Positions 25,745 to 35,199 are shown, counted from the first letter of the stretch. The stretch is 64,000 nt of DNA from Sphingomonadales bacterium (GCA_014763545.1 JACXVD010000002.1:18069-82068); one strand, 5' to 3'. Notes: generated by a model not told the origin, from the letters alone. Numbers and translations: made by a program.

Positions 25745-26867
25745 CGCCGGTGACCGGCGCGGGCGGCGCATCCTCCGGTCGGCACTCGCGCTTGCCGGTG
25801 GACCACCAGATACGGCAGGCGCCTTCGTCCGACACCATGCAGGGGCCGACCGGGCTTGACGGGGTGCAGGCCGCGCCGAACAGGCGGCACTGGTCGGGAT
25901 AGATGCGCCCCAGCACCACGCGCGCGCAATCGCAGCCGGGCGGCATTTCGCCCGCGCGCTTGCGATGGGGGTCGGCGGCGAGATCGAACCGCAGCCGGGC
26001 ATCATGCGCCGCGAGATGCGGACGAAGCGCGAAGCCCGATGCAGGCAGCACGCCGATGCCCCGCCAATTGGCATCGACCACTTCGAAACATTCGTCCATC
26101 AGGCGGCGCGCGGTGGGGTTGCCGCCCGGGCGCACCAGTACGGGGTAGCAATTGTCAAGGAAGGCGCGGTCCTCGACATGCTGGCGCAGCACCGAATAGA
26201 GCGAGGCCAGCAGGCTGTCCGCACCGAAGCCGGCCACCGCTGCCGGGATATTGTGAGCGGCGGGGACGAAATCCCATTCTTCCGGCCCCATCACCGTGGC
26301 GACATGGCCGGGCGCCACCAGCGCGTCGAAGCCGACCTCGCCGCTTGCCAGCAGCATGGCCACCGCCGGCCAGGTCAGCCGTGCCGACAGCAGGATCGAG
26401 AGATTGTCGGGCAGCCCCTCGGCGATCATCCCGGCGAGCGGGGCGGTGGTGGTCTCGAACCCGGCCATGAAAAACACCACTTGGCGTGCCGGATTGTCCC
26501 GCGCGATCCGCACCGCTTCGGCAGGCGAGGCGATCGGGCGCACATCGCCGCCCGCCGCGCGCGCCTGTTCCAGCGAGCGCGGCTGCGCCTTGGGCGCGTT
26601 GCACGGCACGCGCAGCATGTCGCCGAAGGCGACCAGCGTCACCTCGTCTCTCTGCGCCAGGGCGATGGCGTCGTAGATGTCCTCTTCGGGGCAGACGCAG
26701 ACCGGGCAGCCGGGGCCGGGGATCAGTTCGACCTGCGGCGGCAGCAGCGCGCGCAGCCCCGCGCGCGAGATCGAGCGTTCGTGCCCGCCGCAGACATTCA
26801 TCACCCGCACCCGCCCGGCCAGCGGCAATGCGCGAATGCGTTCGAGCCATGCGGCAGGGTCGGTCAT
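25737..26867 (-). CDS. hypD: Hydrogenase formation protein HypD
   Basis: 376 residues with the three signatures of HypD: MNVCGGHE near the N-terminus, GPGCPVCVCPEEDI, and a Cys-rich C-terminus (PPGCDC, DQCRLFGAAC, GACRIWW) that binds a [4Fe-4S] cluster. With HypC it forms the scaffold on which Fe(CN)2CO is assembled. It starts 10 bases after the hypB stop. Confidence 0.95.
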   Translation of the reverse strand: MTDPAAWLERIRALPLAGRVRVMNVCGGHERSISRAGLRALLPPQVELIPGPGCPVCVCPEEDIYDAIALAQRDEVTLVAFGDMLRVPCNAPKAQPRSLEQARAAGGDVRPIASPAEAVRIARDNPARQVVFFMAGFETTTAPLAGMIAEGLPDNLSILLSARLTWPAVAMLLASGEVGFDALVAPGHVATVMGPEEWDFVPAAHNIPAAVAGFGADSLLASLYSVLRQHVEDRAFLDNCYPVLVRPGGNPTARRLMDECFEVVDANWRGIGVLPASGFALRPHLAAHDARLRFDLAADPHRKRAGEMPPGCDCARVVLGRIYPDQCRLFGAACTPSSPVGPCMVSDEGACRIWWSTGKRECRPEDAPPAPVTGDA

Positions 26868-26877
26868 CGCATGCAGC

Positions 26878-27651
26878 CTATTCGGCGGCCTCCGCCGGTA
26901 TCGGGGCCTGTGCCGCAGCCAGCCGGGCTTCCAGCCATGCGAACCAGGGTTTCAGGCTTTCGGGCCGCTTGGCGCTGATCGTTTCGACCGGGGCGCCATT
27001 GGCCAGCGCGCGGACATTCTCCGCCGCCCGCTCGGGCGAAAAATCGTCGAGCACGGCCAGCAGGTCCGACTTTGACAGCAGGACGAGATCGGCCGCACGG
27101 AACATCACCGGATATTTCGCGGGCTTGTCGTCTCCTTCGGTCACCGCCAGCAGCACGACATTGGCGTCCTGCCCCAGGTCGAAGCCCGCCGGGCACACGA
27201 GATTGCCCACATTCTCGATGAACAGCAGGTCGACCGCGTCGAGGTCGATCTGGTGCAGCGCCTCGTGGACCATGCCGGCATCGAGATGGCAGGTCTGCCC
27301 GGTGGTCACCTGCACCGCGGGCACGCCCTTGGCGCGGATGCGCCGGGCATCGTTGTCGGTTTCGAGGTCGCCTTCGACCACCGCGATCCGCCAGCGGGGC
27401 GCCAGCGCATCGATGGTTGCCTCGAGCAGCGCGGTCTTGCCCGCGCCGGGCGAGGACATCAGGTTGATCGCGACGACGCCATGGCGGCGCATATGGTCCC
27501 GATTATGGGCGGCAGCGTGATCGTTGGCATGCAGCAGGTCGCGCACCACCTCGATCGAGCGCGGGTCCGGCCCGTGGTGGTGATGGTGGTGGTGACCGTC
27601 ATGGACATGGACTTCACCTGTCCCGGTGGCGCATCCGCATTCCTGGCACAT
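26878..27651 (-). CDS. hypB: Nickel-insertion GTPase HypB
   Basis: 257 residues. The N-terminus has the high-affinity nickel motif CQECGC (residues 2-7) and a run of seven histidines (20-26) that can store or sequester nickel. A G domain follows, with the P-loop NLMSSPGAGKT (residues about 63-73) and the SIMIBI-type metal site. It delivers Ni to the large-subunit precursor together with HypA, encoded immediately upstream. Confidence 0.95.
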   Translation of the reverse strand: MCQECGCATGTGEVHVHDGHHHHHHHGPDPRSIEVVRDLLHANDHAAAHNRDHMRRHGVVAINLMSSPGAGKTALLEATIDALAPRWRIAVVEGDLETDNDARRIRAKGVPAVQVTTGQTCHLDAGMVHEALHQIDLDAVDLLFIENVGNLVCPAGFDLGQDANVVLLAVTEGDDKPAKYPVMFRAADLVLLSKSDLLAVLDDFSPERAAENVRALANGAPVETISAKRPESLKPWFAWLEARLAAAQAPIPAEAAE

Positions 27652-27663
27652 GGCCTGTTCCTT

Positions 27664-28026
27664 TCACCCGGCAGCCGGCGCGTCGCAGTCTAACGCAACC
27701 CGCCTGATCTGCAATTCATCACCCGATACGAGATCGACCTGCCAGTCGCCGCATTGCGGGCACAGCAGGCGGTTGGCGCTCGCTTCGCCCCCGCCGCCAC
27801 AGCTGCGGCAGGCAACCATGACCGGCAGCAATTCGATCGCCAGTTCGGCCTGCGCCGCGCAGCTGCCCGCCCGCGCGACTTCGAAGGCGCGCTGCAGCAG
27901 TACCGGCTCGACGCCCGACAGCGGGCCGACGGCGAGCAGGATGGAATCGACCGCGCCGCCGCCATTGTCTGCCGCGATGCGTTCGACCTCGTCGATCAGG
28001 CCCTGGCAGATTGCGAGTTCATGCAT
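27664..28026 (-). CDS. hypA: Nickel chaperone HypA
   Basis: 120 residues starting with the nickel-binding MHELAICQ motif (His2) and carrying a zinc ribbon of two CxxC pairs (CRSCGGGGEA ... LLCPQCGDW). The start lies inside the end of hypC (8-base overlap), so translation is probably coupled. It works with HypB in nickel delivery. Confidence 0.94.
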   Translation of the reverse strand: MHELAICQGLIDEVERIAADNGGGAVDSILLAVGPLSGVEPVLLQRAFEVARAGSCAAQAELAIELLPVMVACRSCGGGGEASANRLLCPQCGDWQVDLVSGDELQIRRVALDCDAPAAG

Positions 28027-28303
28027 GGCCGGGACTCGCAGCGGCATCGGCCGCGGCCCGCATGGCGGCATCTTCGGCCAGTTCGATCGCCAGCATCTCG
28101 TCGTAGATTTCCCAGGCGCTGGCCGCTTCGGCCTCGGTCATCTTCTCGATGGCATAGCCGGTGTGGACCATTACGAAATCGCCCACTTCCAGTGGTTCAT
28201 GCTGCATCAGGAACAGGCTGACGGTGCGCGAAACGCCCTTCGCTTCGCAGCGTGCGTTGAAGCCGTCGCGTTCGACGATGCGCATCGGAATGCCGAGACA
28301 CAT
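28019..28303 (-). CDS. hypC: Hydrogenase maturation chaperone HypC
   Basis: 94 residues beginning MCLGIPMRIVERDG, the invariant Cys2 motif that carries the Fe(CN)2CO fragment between HypD and the large-subunit precursor. It is first in the minus-strand hypC-A-B-D-F-E-kinase operon, read divergently from the hydrogenase structural operon. Confidence 0.94.
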   Translation of the reverse strand: MCLGIPMRIVERDGFNARCEAKGVSRTVSLFLMQHEPLEVGDFVMVHTGYAIEKMTEAEAASAWEIYDEMLAIELAEDAAMRAAADAAASPGHA

Positions 28304-28444
28304 GGGGCAAACTCCTGTCGGGCCGAAGCCTATCATATCACATTATATGCGCATATTAGGAAAATAAGATTGATGCCTGCCAATGCCAACGAAGCTGCGA
28401 TAGGATAGCCGAGTCTCGCAAAGGGCAATGCGTGGAGACTACAG
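28304..28444. promoter_or_regulatory. AT-rich divergent promoter region of the hydrogenase genes
   Basis: The 141 bases between hypC and the protease gene are markedly AT-rich around 28331-28375 and contain the perfect palindrome ATATGCGCATAT (28345-28356). They must hold promoters for both operons. I see no convincing match to a named regulator site, and no hydrogenase-specific regulator gene is present in the window. Confidence 0.6.
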
Positions 28445-28915
28445 TTGTCGACGGTTCTGATCCTTGGCATCGGAAACACCTTGCAGGCCGACGATGGCGT
28501 TGGCGTGCATGTGGTCGCTGCACTCGAAAAGATGGATCTTCCCGGCGATGTCGCGTTTCGCGACGGCGGCACGATCGGCCTCTCGCTGCTGGCCGAAATC
28601 GAGGATTGCGATTCGCTGGTGGTGGTCGATGCGATGAAGCTCGACGCAAAGCCGGGTACGATCGCGCTCTACGAAGGCGATGAAATTCAGGCCCAGCTCG
28701 GCGGCAAGAAGCGCACCGCGCATGAAGTCGCGGTGTCCGACCTGCTTGCCGCTGCGGCGCTGATGGGCTGCACCCCCCGCCACATGGCGCTGGTCGGCAT
28801 CCAGCCCGGCCGGGTCGGCTGGGGGCTGGAAGCCGAAGGTGCGGTGGCCGAAGCGATCCCGCGCGCCTGCGCGATGGTGCGCGATCTGTTGGAGAAATGG
28901 CATGTCCCCGCGTGA
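28445..28915 (+). CDS. hupD: Hydrogenase maturation protease
   Basis: 156 residues starting at an unusual TTG (28445) with TGGAG about 8 bases upstream; the motif VLILGIGNTLQADDGVGVHV begins four residues in, leaving no room for a later start. The HybD/HupD family removes the C-terminal tail of the large subunit after nickel insertion. The substrate, encoded four genes downstream, has a matching 15-residue tail after DPCLACAVH. It overlaps the next gene by 14 bases. Confidence 0.9.
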   Translation: MSTVLILGIGNTLQADDGVGVHVVAALEKMDLPGDVAFRDGGTIGLSLLAEIEDCDSLVVVDAMKLDAKPGTIALYEGDEIQAQLGGKKRTAHEVAVSDLLAAAALMGCTPRHMALVGIQPGRVGWGLEAEGAVAEAIPRACAMVRDLLEKWHVPA

Positions 28916-29339
28916 TGTCGGCCATGATGGCGGGCAATTCGCCCAGGTCAGCACCGGGATGGCGCATGCGGTCGAACGCGAGATCGGCCAGCACCTGCTC
29001 GCCCTGGCGCATGACGGAACCGAAGCGGCGATCGACCTGCGGTCGATCCCGATGAGCGATGCCGACCGCGCCGAGCTGGAGGAATCGCTGGGCCGCGGCG
29101 AAGTGAGCGCCACGCTCGATGCGATGGGGCGCAGCGACATCTGGGAAACCGCCCACGCGGGCGTGTGGTGGGTGCGCCATTTCGGCACCGAAGGCCAGGT
29201 GATGGCCGAAAGGATCGAGATCGCCCGGGTGCCGGATATTCTCCGGGCCGATCCGGCCGATGTGGAGGCGGCGGCCATCCGGCTCGGCCGCGCGAGGGAC
29301 TTTATCGACGCGCATGCAGACAGCGTAGCAGGAGGGTAG
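28902..29339 (+). CDS. HupH/HyaF-like hydrogenase expression protein (short)
   Basis: 145 residues from ATG 28902 (GGAGAAATGGC upstream). The C-terminal part, IWETAHAGVWWVRHFGTEGQ and AERIEIARVPDILRAD, matches the HupH/HyaF C-terminal domain. Known HupH proteins are about 280 residues, so this is essentially one domain. HupH is thought to assist small-subunit processing or Fe-S assembly. Its location between the protease and small-subunit genes fits. Confidence 0.8.
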   Translation: MSPRDVGHDGGQFAQVSTGMAHAVEREIGQHLLALAHDGTEAAIDLRSIPMSDADRAELEESLGRGEVSATLDAMGRSDIWETAHAGVWWVRHFGTEGQVMAERIEIARVPDILRADPADVEAAAIRLGRARDFIDAHADSVAGG

Positions 29340-29341
29340 CA

Positions 29342-30445
29342 ATGGCAGACTGGATGTCGCAGCAGGGCACGGTGGGCGAAGCGCTCACCCGGCAGGGCAT
29401 ATCCCGCCGCTCGCTGCTCAAATATTCGAGTTATCTGGCGACGCTGCTGGCGCTGCCGCCCACGTCGAGCCAGGCGATCGCCCAGGCGCTGGCCGGGGCG
29501 AAGCGGCAGTCGGTCATCTGGCTTTCCTTCCAGGAATGCACCGGCTGCATCGAATCGCTGACCCGTTCGTTCAGCCCTTCGGTCGAGGAGATGATCTTCA
29601 ACCTGATCTCGCTCGACTACCAGGAAACGCTGCAGGCCGCCGCCGGCGAAGCGGCCGAGCGTGCCCGGCTGGAGGCGATGGAGGCCAACAAGGGCAAATA
29701 TGTCGTGGTGGTGGACGGTTCCGTCTCCACCCGCGACGGCGGGATCTATTCGACCGCTGCGGGCAAGACCAATCTCGAAGTGCTGAAGGAAACCGCGAAG
29801 GATGCACTGGCGATCCTGTCGGTCGGCACCTGTTCCTCCTTCGGCGGTATCCCGCGCGCCCATCCCAACCCCACAGGGGCGGAGCCGGTCAGCGCGATCA
29901 TCACCGACAAGCCGATCATCAACGTGTCGGGCTGCCCGCCGATGCCCGAAGTGATCGCGGGCACGATCGCCTATCTGGTGACTTTCGGCAAATTGCCCGA
30001 GCTCGACCATCTCGGCCGGCCCAAGCCGTTCTTCGGCGATAACATCCACGATCGCTGCTATCGCCGCCCGTTCTACGACCAGGGCAAATTCGCCAAGAGC
30101 TTCGACGACGCCGGCGCGCGCGAAGGCTGGTGCCTGTACGAACTGGGCTGCAAGGGCCCGGTTACCTACAACGCCTGCGCCACGATCAAGTGGAACGGCA
30201 ACACATCGTTCCCGATCCAGTCGGGCCATGGCTGCCTGGGCTGTTCGGAACCGAATTTCTGGGATGCGGGCAGTTTCTACAAGCCGCTGCCCGGCCGGAT
30301 GACCGGCGCTGGCGAGGCCGTGCTGGGCGCTGCCGCAGTCGGCGCCGTGGCAGGCGCCGGGTCGGCCTTCATCGCCCGCAGGCGCAAGGCTGCCGCGAGC
30401 GACCCATCCGCCTCGCCCAGCGTACCGGAAGGAGCTGACCAATGA
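29342..30445 (+). CDS. [NiFe] hydrogenase small subunit, Tat-exported
   Basis: 367 residues. Tat signal ISRRSLLKYSSYLATLLALP (Arg22-Arg23); proximal cluster motif ECTGCIES (Cys66, Cys69); later cluster cysteines in GTCSSFGG, SGCPPMPEV, HDRCYRRPFYDQG, GWCLYELGCKGP and GHGCLGCSEPNFWD; C-terminal membrane helix (GEAVLGAAAVGAVAGAGSAF) followed by RRRK. This is a group 1 periplasm-facing uptake-type subunit. Oxygen-tolerant enzymes have CTCC and an extra Cys after GTC/GSC; both are Gly here, so a classical, oxygen-sensitive proximal cluster is expected. It overlaps the cytochrome gene by 4 bases. Confidence 0.94.
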   Translation: MADWMSQQGTVGEALTRQGISRRSLLKYSSYLATLLALPPTSSQAIAQALAGAKRQSVIWLSFQECTGCIESLTRSFSPSVEEMIFNLISLDYQETLQAAAGEAAERARLEAMEANKGKYVVVVDGSVSTRDGGIYSTAAGKTNLEVLKETAKDALAILSVGTCSSFGGIPRAHPNPTGAEPVSAIITDKPIINVSGCPPMPEVIAGTIAYLVTFGKLPELDHLGRPKPFFGDNIHDRCYRRPFYDQGKFAKSFDDAGAREGWCLYELGCKGPVTYNACATIKWNGNTSFPIQSGHGCLGCSEPNFWDAGSFYKPLPGRMTGAGEAVLGAAAVGAVAGAGSAFIARRRKAAASDPSASPSVPEGADQ

Positions 30446-31101
30446 CCCTGCTCGAATTTGCACGCGGGCCCGCGATCAATGCGGCGCTGGTGATCTTCGT
30501 CTTCGGTGTGATCTGGCGGCTGTTCTGGCTGCTGTTCCTGCCGCGTGCCGCCGATCATTCGGTGGCGAAGCTGGGTGCGGGTGCTGCGGTGAGCAGCGCG
30601 GCGGGCGGCTTCGTGCGCCACATGTGGCCGCCGCGCGAATATGCCGCGCGCACGCGGTTCAGCCTGATTGTCGGCTATGTCCTTCACTTCGGGCTGGCGA
30701 TCATCGTGTTCGGCTTCGCCCAGCACATATTGTTCATCCGCGACATCTTCGGGATCGGCTGGCCGGGCCTGCCGACCGGCGTGATCACCGTGGTTTCGGT
30801 CATCACCCTGGCGGCGCTGATTGCGGCGCTGGTGCGGCGGATGACCAATCCCGTGCTCAAGATGATCTCGACCTTCGCCGATTACTGGGCCTGGTTCGTG
30901 GTCACCCTGCCGGTGGTCACCGGGCTGATGGCCGTTTCGCACCTGCTGCTGCGCTATGAAGACATGCTGGGGGTTCACATCCTCTCGGTGGCGCTGATGC
31001 TGGCCACCTTCCCCTTCAGCAAGCTGATGCACGCCTTCCTGGTGTTCGTCACGCGCAGCCAGACTTCCTTCTTCTACAGCCGTCGCGGGAGCCATGTATG
31101 A
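30442..31101 (+). CDS. Isp1-like membrane cytochrome b of the hydrogenase
   Basis: 219 residues with about five transmembrane helices and scattered histidines suited to haem b (YVLHFGLAII, SHLLLRYEDMLGVHILS, LMHAFLVFV). It resembles NarI/DsrM-type gamma subunits rather than HupC/HyaC cytochromes. Lying between the small and large subunit genes, with a HdrD-like protein after the large subunit, it fits Isp1 of the Thiocapsa Hyn hydrogenase, passing electrons to or from the quinone pool. Confidence 0.82.
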   Translation: MTLLEFARGPAINAALVIFVFGVIWRLFWLLFLPRAADHSVAKLGAGAAVSSAAGGFVRHMWPPREYAARTRFSLIVGYVLHFGLAIIVFGFAQHILFIRDIFGIGWPGLPTGVITVVSVITLAALIAALVRRMTNPVLKMISTFADYWAWFVVTLPVVTGLMAVSHLLLRYEDMLGVHILSVALMLATFPFSKLMHAFLVFVTRSQTSFFYSRRGSHV

Positions 31102-32834
31102 GCCAGCGTATCGTAGTCGATCCGATTACCCGGATCGAAGGCCATCTGCGGATCGAGGCCGCGACCGATGAAACCGGCGCGATCACCGACGCCTATTCCT
31201 CCGGCACCATGGTGCGCGGGATCGAAACCATCCTGAAGGGTCGCGACCCGCGCGACGCCTGGGCCTTTGCCCAGCGCATCTGCGGCGTGTGTACGCTGGT
31301 CCACGGCATGGCGTCGATCCGGTCGGTGGAGGATGCGCTCGACTATACCATCCCGGTGAATGCGCAGATCATCCGCAACCTGATGGTGGCCGCGCAATAT
31401 GTGCACGACCATGTCATGCACTTCTACCACCTGCATGCGCTCGACTGGGTCGATGTGGTCTCCGCGCTCAAGGCGGACCCGGCGGCGACTTCCGCGCTGG
31501 CGCAGTCGATCTCGTCCTGGCCGAAATCGAGCCCGGGCTATTTCGCCGACACGCAGAAGACGCTGAAGAATTTCGTCGAGGGCGGCCAGCTGGGCATCTT
31601 CGCCAATGGCTATTGGGGGCACCCCGAATACCGCCTGCCGCCCGAAGCCAATCTGATGGCGGTGGCGCATTACCTCGAAGCACTCGCCTGGCAGCGCGAC
31701 GTGGTGAAGCTGCATGCGATCTTCGGCGGCAAGAACCCGCATCCCAACTTCCTGGTCGGCGGATCGCCTTCGCCGATCAGCGTCGAAGCCGGGGCGAGCG
31801 GGGGCACCGCGCTCAATATCGAAGGGCTGCAGAAGGTGAAGGATGTCATCACCAAGATGCAGACCTTCGTCGACCAGGTCTATGTCCCCGATACGCTGGC
31901 GATCGCCGGTTTCTACAAGGACTGGTTCGCGCGCGGCGAAGGGGTCGGCAATTTCCTGACCTATGGCGATTTCCCCGAACGCGGGCACGGCGGGCAGGAC
32001 AGCTGGCTGATCCCGCGCGGCGTGATCCTCGACCGCGACCTGTCGAAGATCCACCCGGTCGATCTCGACAAGCCGGGCGAGATCGAGGAATTCGTCTCGC
32101 ACAGCTGGTACGATTATACGACCGGCAAGGACAGCGGGCTGCATCCCTATGACGGGCAGACCTCGCTCAATTACACCGGGCCCAAGCCGCCGTTCGACCA
32201 GCTGAATGTCGATGGCAGCTACAGCTGGCTGAAATCGCCCCGCTGGAACGGCAAGGCGGTGGAAGTCGGGCCGCTGGCGCGCGTGCTGATGCTCTATGCC
32301 AAGGGGCATGAGCCGACCAAGGAACTGGCGGGCATGGCGCTGGGCAAGCTGGGCCTGCCGCTGACCGCCATGTTCTCCACCATGGGCCGCACCGCTGCGC
32401 GCACGCTGGAAAGCAAGATCATCGTCGACCAGATGGCCCGCTGGTACGAAGAGCTGGTCGACAATATCCGCAAGGGCGACCTCGCGGTGCACAGCGAAGA
32501 GAAATGGGATCCGGCCAACTGGCCCGCGCATGCCAAGGGCGTGGGCTTCATGGAGGCCCCGCGCGGTGCGCTGGCGCACTGGATCGTGATCGGCAACGGC
32601 AAGATCGACAATTACCAGGCGGTGGTCCCCTCCACCTGGAACGCCGGTCCGCGCGATGCCAAGGGCCAGCCCGGCCCTTACGAGGCGGCGCTGATGGACC
32701 GGCACAATCTGCACGATCCCGCGCAGCCGCTGGAGATCCTGCGCACGATCCACAGTTTCGACCCCTGCCTCGCCTGCGCGGTCCATGTGACGGACAAGGA
32801 CGGCGAGGAACTGGTCAAGGTCAAGATCCGTTGA
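31098..32834 (+). CDS. [NiFe] hydrogenase large subunit
   Basis: 578 residues, starting in overlap with the cytochrome stop. The two nickel-ligand motifs are intact: RICGVCTLVHG near residue 65 and DPCLACAVH at the C-terminus. A 15-residue tail (VTDKDGEELVKVKIR) follows the last His and should be cleaved by the protease at 28445. It has no signal peptide, as expected for co-export with the Tat-bearing small subunit. It belongs to group 1 uptake/Isp-type hydrogenases. Confidence 0.95.
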   Translation: MSQRIVVDPITRIEGHLRIEAATDETGAITDAYSSGTMVRGIETILKGRDPRDAWAFAQRICGVCTLVHGMASIRSVEDALDYTIPVNAQIIRNLMVAAQYVHDHVMHFYHLHALDWVDVVSALKADPAATSALAQSISSWPKSSPGYFADTQKTLKNFVEGGQLGIFANGYWGHPEYRLPPEANLMAVAHYLEALAWQRDVVKLHAIFGGKNPHPNFLVGGSPSPISVEAGASGGTALNIEGLQKVKDVITKMQTFVDQVYVPDTLAIAGFYKDWFARGEGVGNFLTYGDFPERGHGGQDSWLIPRGVILDRDLSKIHPVDLDKPGEIEEFVSHSWYDYTTGKDSGLHPYDGQTSLNYTGPKPPFDQLNVDGSYSWLKSPRWNGKAVEVGPLARVLMLYAKGHEPTKELAGMALGKLGLPLTAMFSTMGRTAARTLESKIIVDQMARWYEELVDNIRKGDLAVHSEEKWDPANWPAHAKGVGFMEAPRGALAHWIVIGNGKIDNYQAVVPSTWNAGPRDAKGQPGPYEAALMDRHNLHDPAQPLEILRTIHSFDPCLACAVHVTDKDGEELVKVKIR

Positions 32835-32847
32835 GGAGCATGGTGCG

Positions 32848-34122
32848 ATGAACAAGCCGATCGACGCCGCCGCCGCCAGCAAGGTGATCCTCTCGCAGAC
32901 CGAACAGCATCTGGTCGGTTACATGGAGGCCTGCCTGCATTGCGGCATGTGTGCGGAGGCCTGCCATTTCTACGAAGTGACGGGCGATCCGAAATATACG
33001 CCGGCCTACAAGCTGTTCCCGATGGCCCGCGCCTACAAGCGCGAGCGTTCGCCGCTTTCGTGGTTCGGCCTGACCCGCAAGGTGACCGAGGAAGAGCTCA
33101 AGGAATGGGAAGAGCTGATCTTCGATTCCTGCACCATGTGCGGGCGCTGCACCACGATCTGCCCGATGGGGATCGATATCGCCTCCATCGTCGGCCAGGC
33201 GCGCAAGGCGTTTGCCGCAGCCGGGCTGGGGCCGGAAGACCTGCAGGCCGCGGCGGAAAATTCGCGCGACCACGGCAGCCCGCTGGGCCTTTCGCCCGAA
33301 AAGCTGATGGACCGCGTCGAATGGCTGGAAGACGATTTCGAAACCGAGATGCCGATGGACAAGGCGAAGGCCGACATCCTGCTGACCGTGTCAAGCATCG
33401 AGGCGATGAAATATCCCGATTCCATCGTCGCCATGGCCAAGATCATGAACACGGCGGGGGCCGACTGGACTTTCTCCAGCAAGGGCTATGAATCCACCAA
33501 TTTCGGCTATCTCGCGGGTCGCCCCGACATTGCCAAGTTGATGGTCACGCGGATCGTCGAGGCGGCGGAAGCCGTGGGTGCGAAGACGGTGGTGATCCCC
33601 GAATGCGGCCACGCCTATGGCGTGATGCGCTGGTCGGGCGCCAATATCCTCGGTCGCCCGCTGCCTTTCGAAGTGCTGCACATCACCGAATATATCGCCA
33701 AGCTGGTGCGTGACGGCACGCTGAAGATGAAGCCGTTCACCGATGCGATCACCTATCACGACCCGTGCCAGGTTTCGCGCCGGGGTGGGGCGACGCAGGA
33801 CGCACGCGATATCCTCGCGGGCTTTGCCACCGACTTCCGTGAAATGGACCCGACCGGCGAACTCAACTGGTGCTGCGGCGGTGGTGGCGGGGTGCAGGCG
33901 ATGGCCCGCGCCGCGGATTTGCGGCACAAGGTGTTCCAGCTGAAGATCGACCAGACCGAAGCGACCGGCACCAAGAAGCTCGTCTCCGCCTGCGCCAATT
34001 GCCGCATGACGATGGACGAAAGCAAGGACGCGCTGCATTGGGACGGCGAGCTGATCAGCCTGATCGAGCTGGTCGCCGATGCGCTGGTGGTCGGCGACGA
34101 GGACGGGGACGGCGACGAGTAG
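32848..34122 (+). CDS. Isp2-like HdrD/DsrK-type iron-sulfur protein
   Basis: 424 residues. Two N-terminal [4Fe-4S] ferredoxin motifs (CLHCGMCAEACHFY near residue 31 and CTMCGRCTTICPMG near 95) are followed by two CCG domains (ECGHAYG, HDPCQVSRRGG, NWCCGGGGG, ACANCRMTM) that can bind the non-cubane cluster seen in heterodisulfide reductase HdrD. With the cytochrome b it matches the Isp1-Isp2 pair of hyn operons. I infer electron transfer from the hydrogenase to a membrane or cytoplasmic thiol/quinone partner. It starts 13 bases after the large subunit. Confidence 0.85.
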   Translation: MNKPIDAAAASKVILSQTEQHLVGYMEACLHCGMCAEACHFYEVTGDPKYTPAYKLFPMARAYKRERSPLSWFGLTRKVTEEELKEWEELIFDSCTMCGRCTTICPMGIDIASIVGQARKAFAAAGLGPEDLQAAAENSRDHGSPLGLSPEKLMDRVEWLEDDFETEMPMDKAKADILLTVSSIEAMKYPDSIVAMAKIMNTAGADWTFSSKGYESTNFGYLAGRPDIAKLMVTRIVEAAEAVGAKTVVIPECGHAYGVMRWSGANILGRPLPFEVLHITEYIAKLVRDGTLKMKPFTDAITYHDPCQVSRRGGATQDARDILAGFATDFREMDPTGELNWCCGGGGGVQAMARAADLRHKVFQLKIDQTEATGTKKLVSACANCRMTMDESKDALHWDGELISLIELVADALVVGDEDGDGDE

Positions 34123-34131
34123 GCCCAGGCC

Positions 34132-35178
34132 ATGACCGGCATGACCTTGCGCAATCCCCTCGTCGGCATATTCGCGCCCCTGCTGGCGGCCAATGTGCTG
34201 CTGTGGGCCGGGGCATGGCTGCTGTTCGGCGACCGCCCGGTCCTGCTCGGCGCCTGCGCGCTGGCATGGACGCTGGGGCTGCGCCACGCGGTGGATGCGG
34301 ACCATATTGCCGCGATCGACGGGGCGACCCGCCGCCTGATGCACCGGGGGCATGGCAGCAGGGATCGCGGGTGCGATGCAGGGCAGGGCGGTGCGGAGGA
34401 TGCGGCAGCGCAGCCGATGCTGACCGGGCTCTATTTCTCGCTCGGCCATTCGACGGTGGTGTGGCTGGCCTCGCTCGGCGTCGCGCTGGCGGCGGGGGCG
34501 GCCTCGCCCTGGCTTGGCGGCGTCGGCAAGCTGGGCGAGATTGTCGGCCCCGGCACCTCGATCGTGTTCCTGTTCGCCATTGCGCTGGCCAACCTGGCGG
34601 TGCTGGCCGGGTTGCTGCGCGCGGCGCGGCGCGGCTCGCGGGGTAGCGACAGTGCTGCCGAGCTGGACGAGCGGCTGGTGCCCGGCGGGCCGATCGCCCG
34701 GCTGGCGCAGCCGCTGTTCCGGCTGGTCACCCGCAGCCGGCACATGTTCGCCATCGGCGTCTTGTTCGGCCTGGGCTTCGACACCGCGACCGAGATCATG
34801 GTGCTGGGCATTTCGGCCTCGGCCGCCACGCAGGGTACGGCGATCTGGTCGATCCTGATGTTCCCGGCGCTGTTCACCGCCGCCATGGCATTGGTCGACA
34901 CTGCCGATTCGGCGATGATGGCGCGCGCCTATGGCTGGGCCTTCGACCAGCCGCAGCGCAAGCTGACTTACAATATCGCGGTCACCGCCGCCTCGGTGCT
35001 GCTCGCCCTGCTGATCGGCCTCGCCCAATTGGCCAGCATGCTGCCGCTGGGCGGCGAGGGGTTGGTGGATGGCGTGCTCGAACGCGGCGGCTATGTGGCG
35101 ATTGCGGGCTTTTTCGCGATCTGGCTCGCGGCGCGGCTGCTGCCGCGATTCGCGCGCCATCGCGCACCTTCGGCCTGA
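34132..35178 (+). CDS. NiCoT-family nickel transporter
   Basis: 348 residues with about eight helices and the NiCoT signature [20 protein letters not shown], plus [11 protein letters not shown] and [15 protein letters not shown]. These enzymes take up Ni(II) or Co(II) with high affinity. As last gene of the hydrogenase operon, 9 bases after the Isp2 stop, its role is surely nickel supply for the active site. Confidence 0.92.
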   Translation: MTGMTLRNPLVGIFAPLLAANVLLWAGAWLLFGDRPVLLGACALAWTLGLRHAVDADHIAAIDGATRRLMHRGHGSRDRGCDAGQGGAEDAAAQPMLTGLYFSLGHSTVVWLASLGVALAAGAASPWLGGVGKLGEIVGPGTSIVFLFAIALANLAVLAGLLRAARRGSRGSDSAAELDERLVPGGPIARLAQPLFRLVTRSRHMFAIGVLFGLGFDTATEIMVLGISASAATQGTAIWSILMFPALFTAAMALVDTADSAMMARAYGWAFDQPQRKLTYNIAVTAASVLLALLIGLAQLASMLPLGGEGLVDGVLERGGYVAIAGFFAIWLAARLLPRFARHRAPSA

Positions 35179-35199
35179 CGCAACAGCTATCTTCTCGGA

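Noticed and set aside
23558..25753. 731-codon plus-strand frame opposite hypF
   Set aside because: hypF has all its domains on the minus strand; the plus frame is low-complexity and has no start signal.
29342..32834. Oxygen-tolerant membrane-bound hydrogenase (Hyd-1/MBH type)
   Set aside because: The supernumerary cysteines around the proximal cluster are absent, and the cytochrome b and HdrD-like partner differ from the HyaC/HoxZ arrangement.
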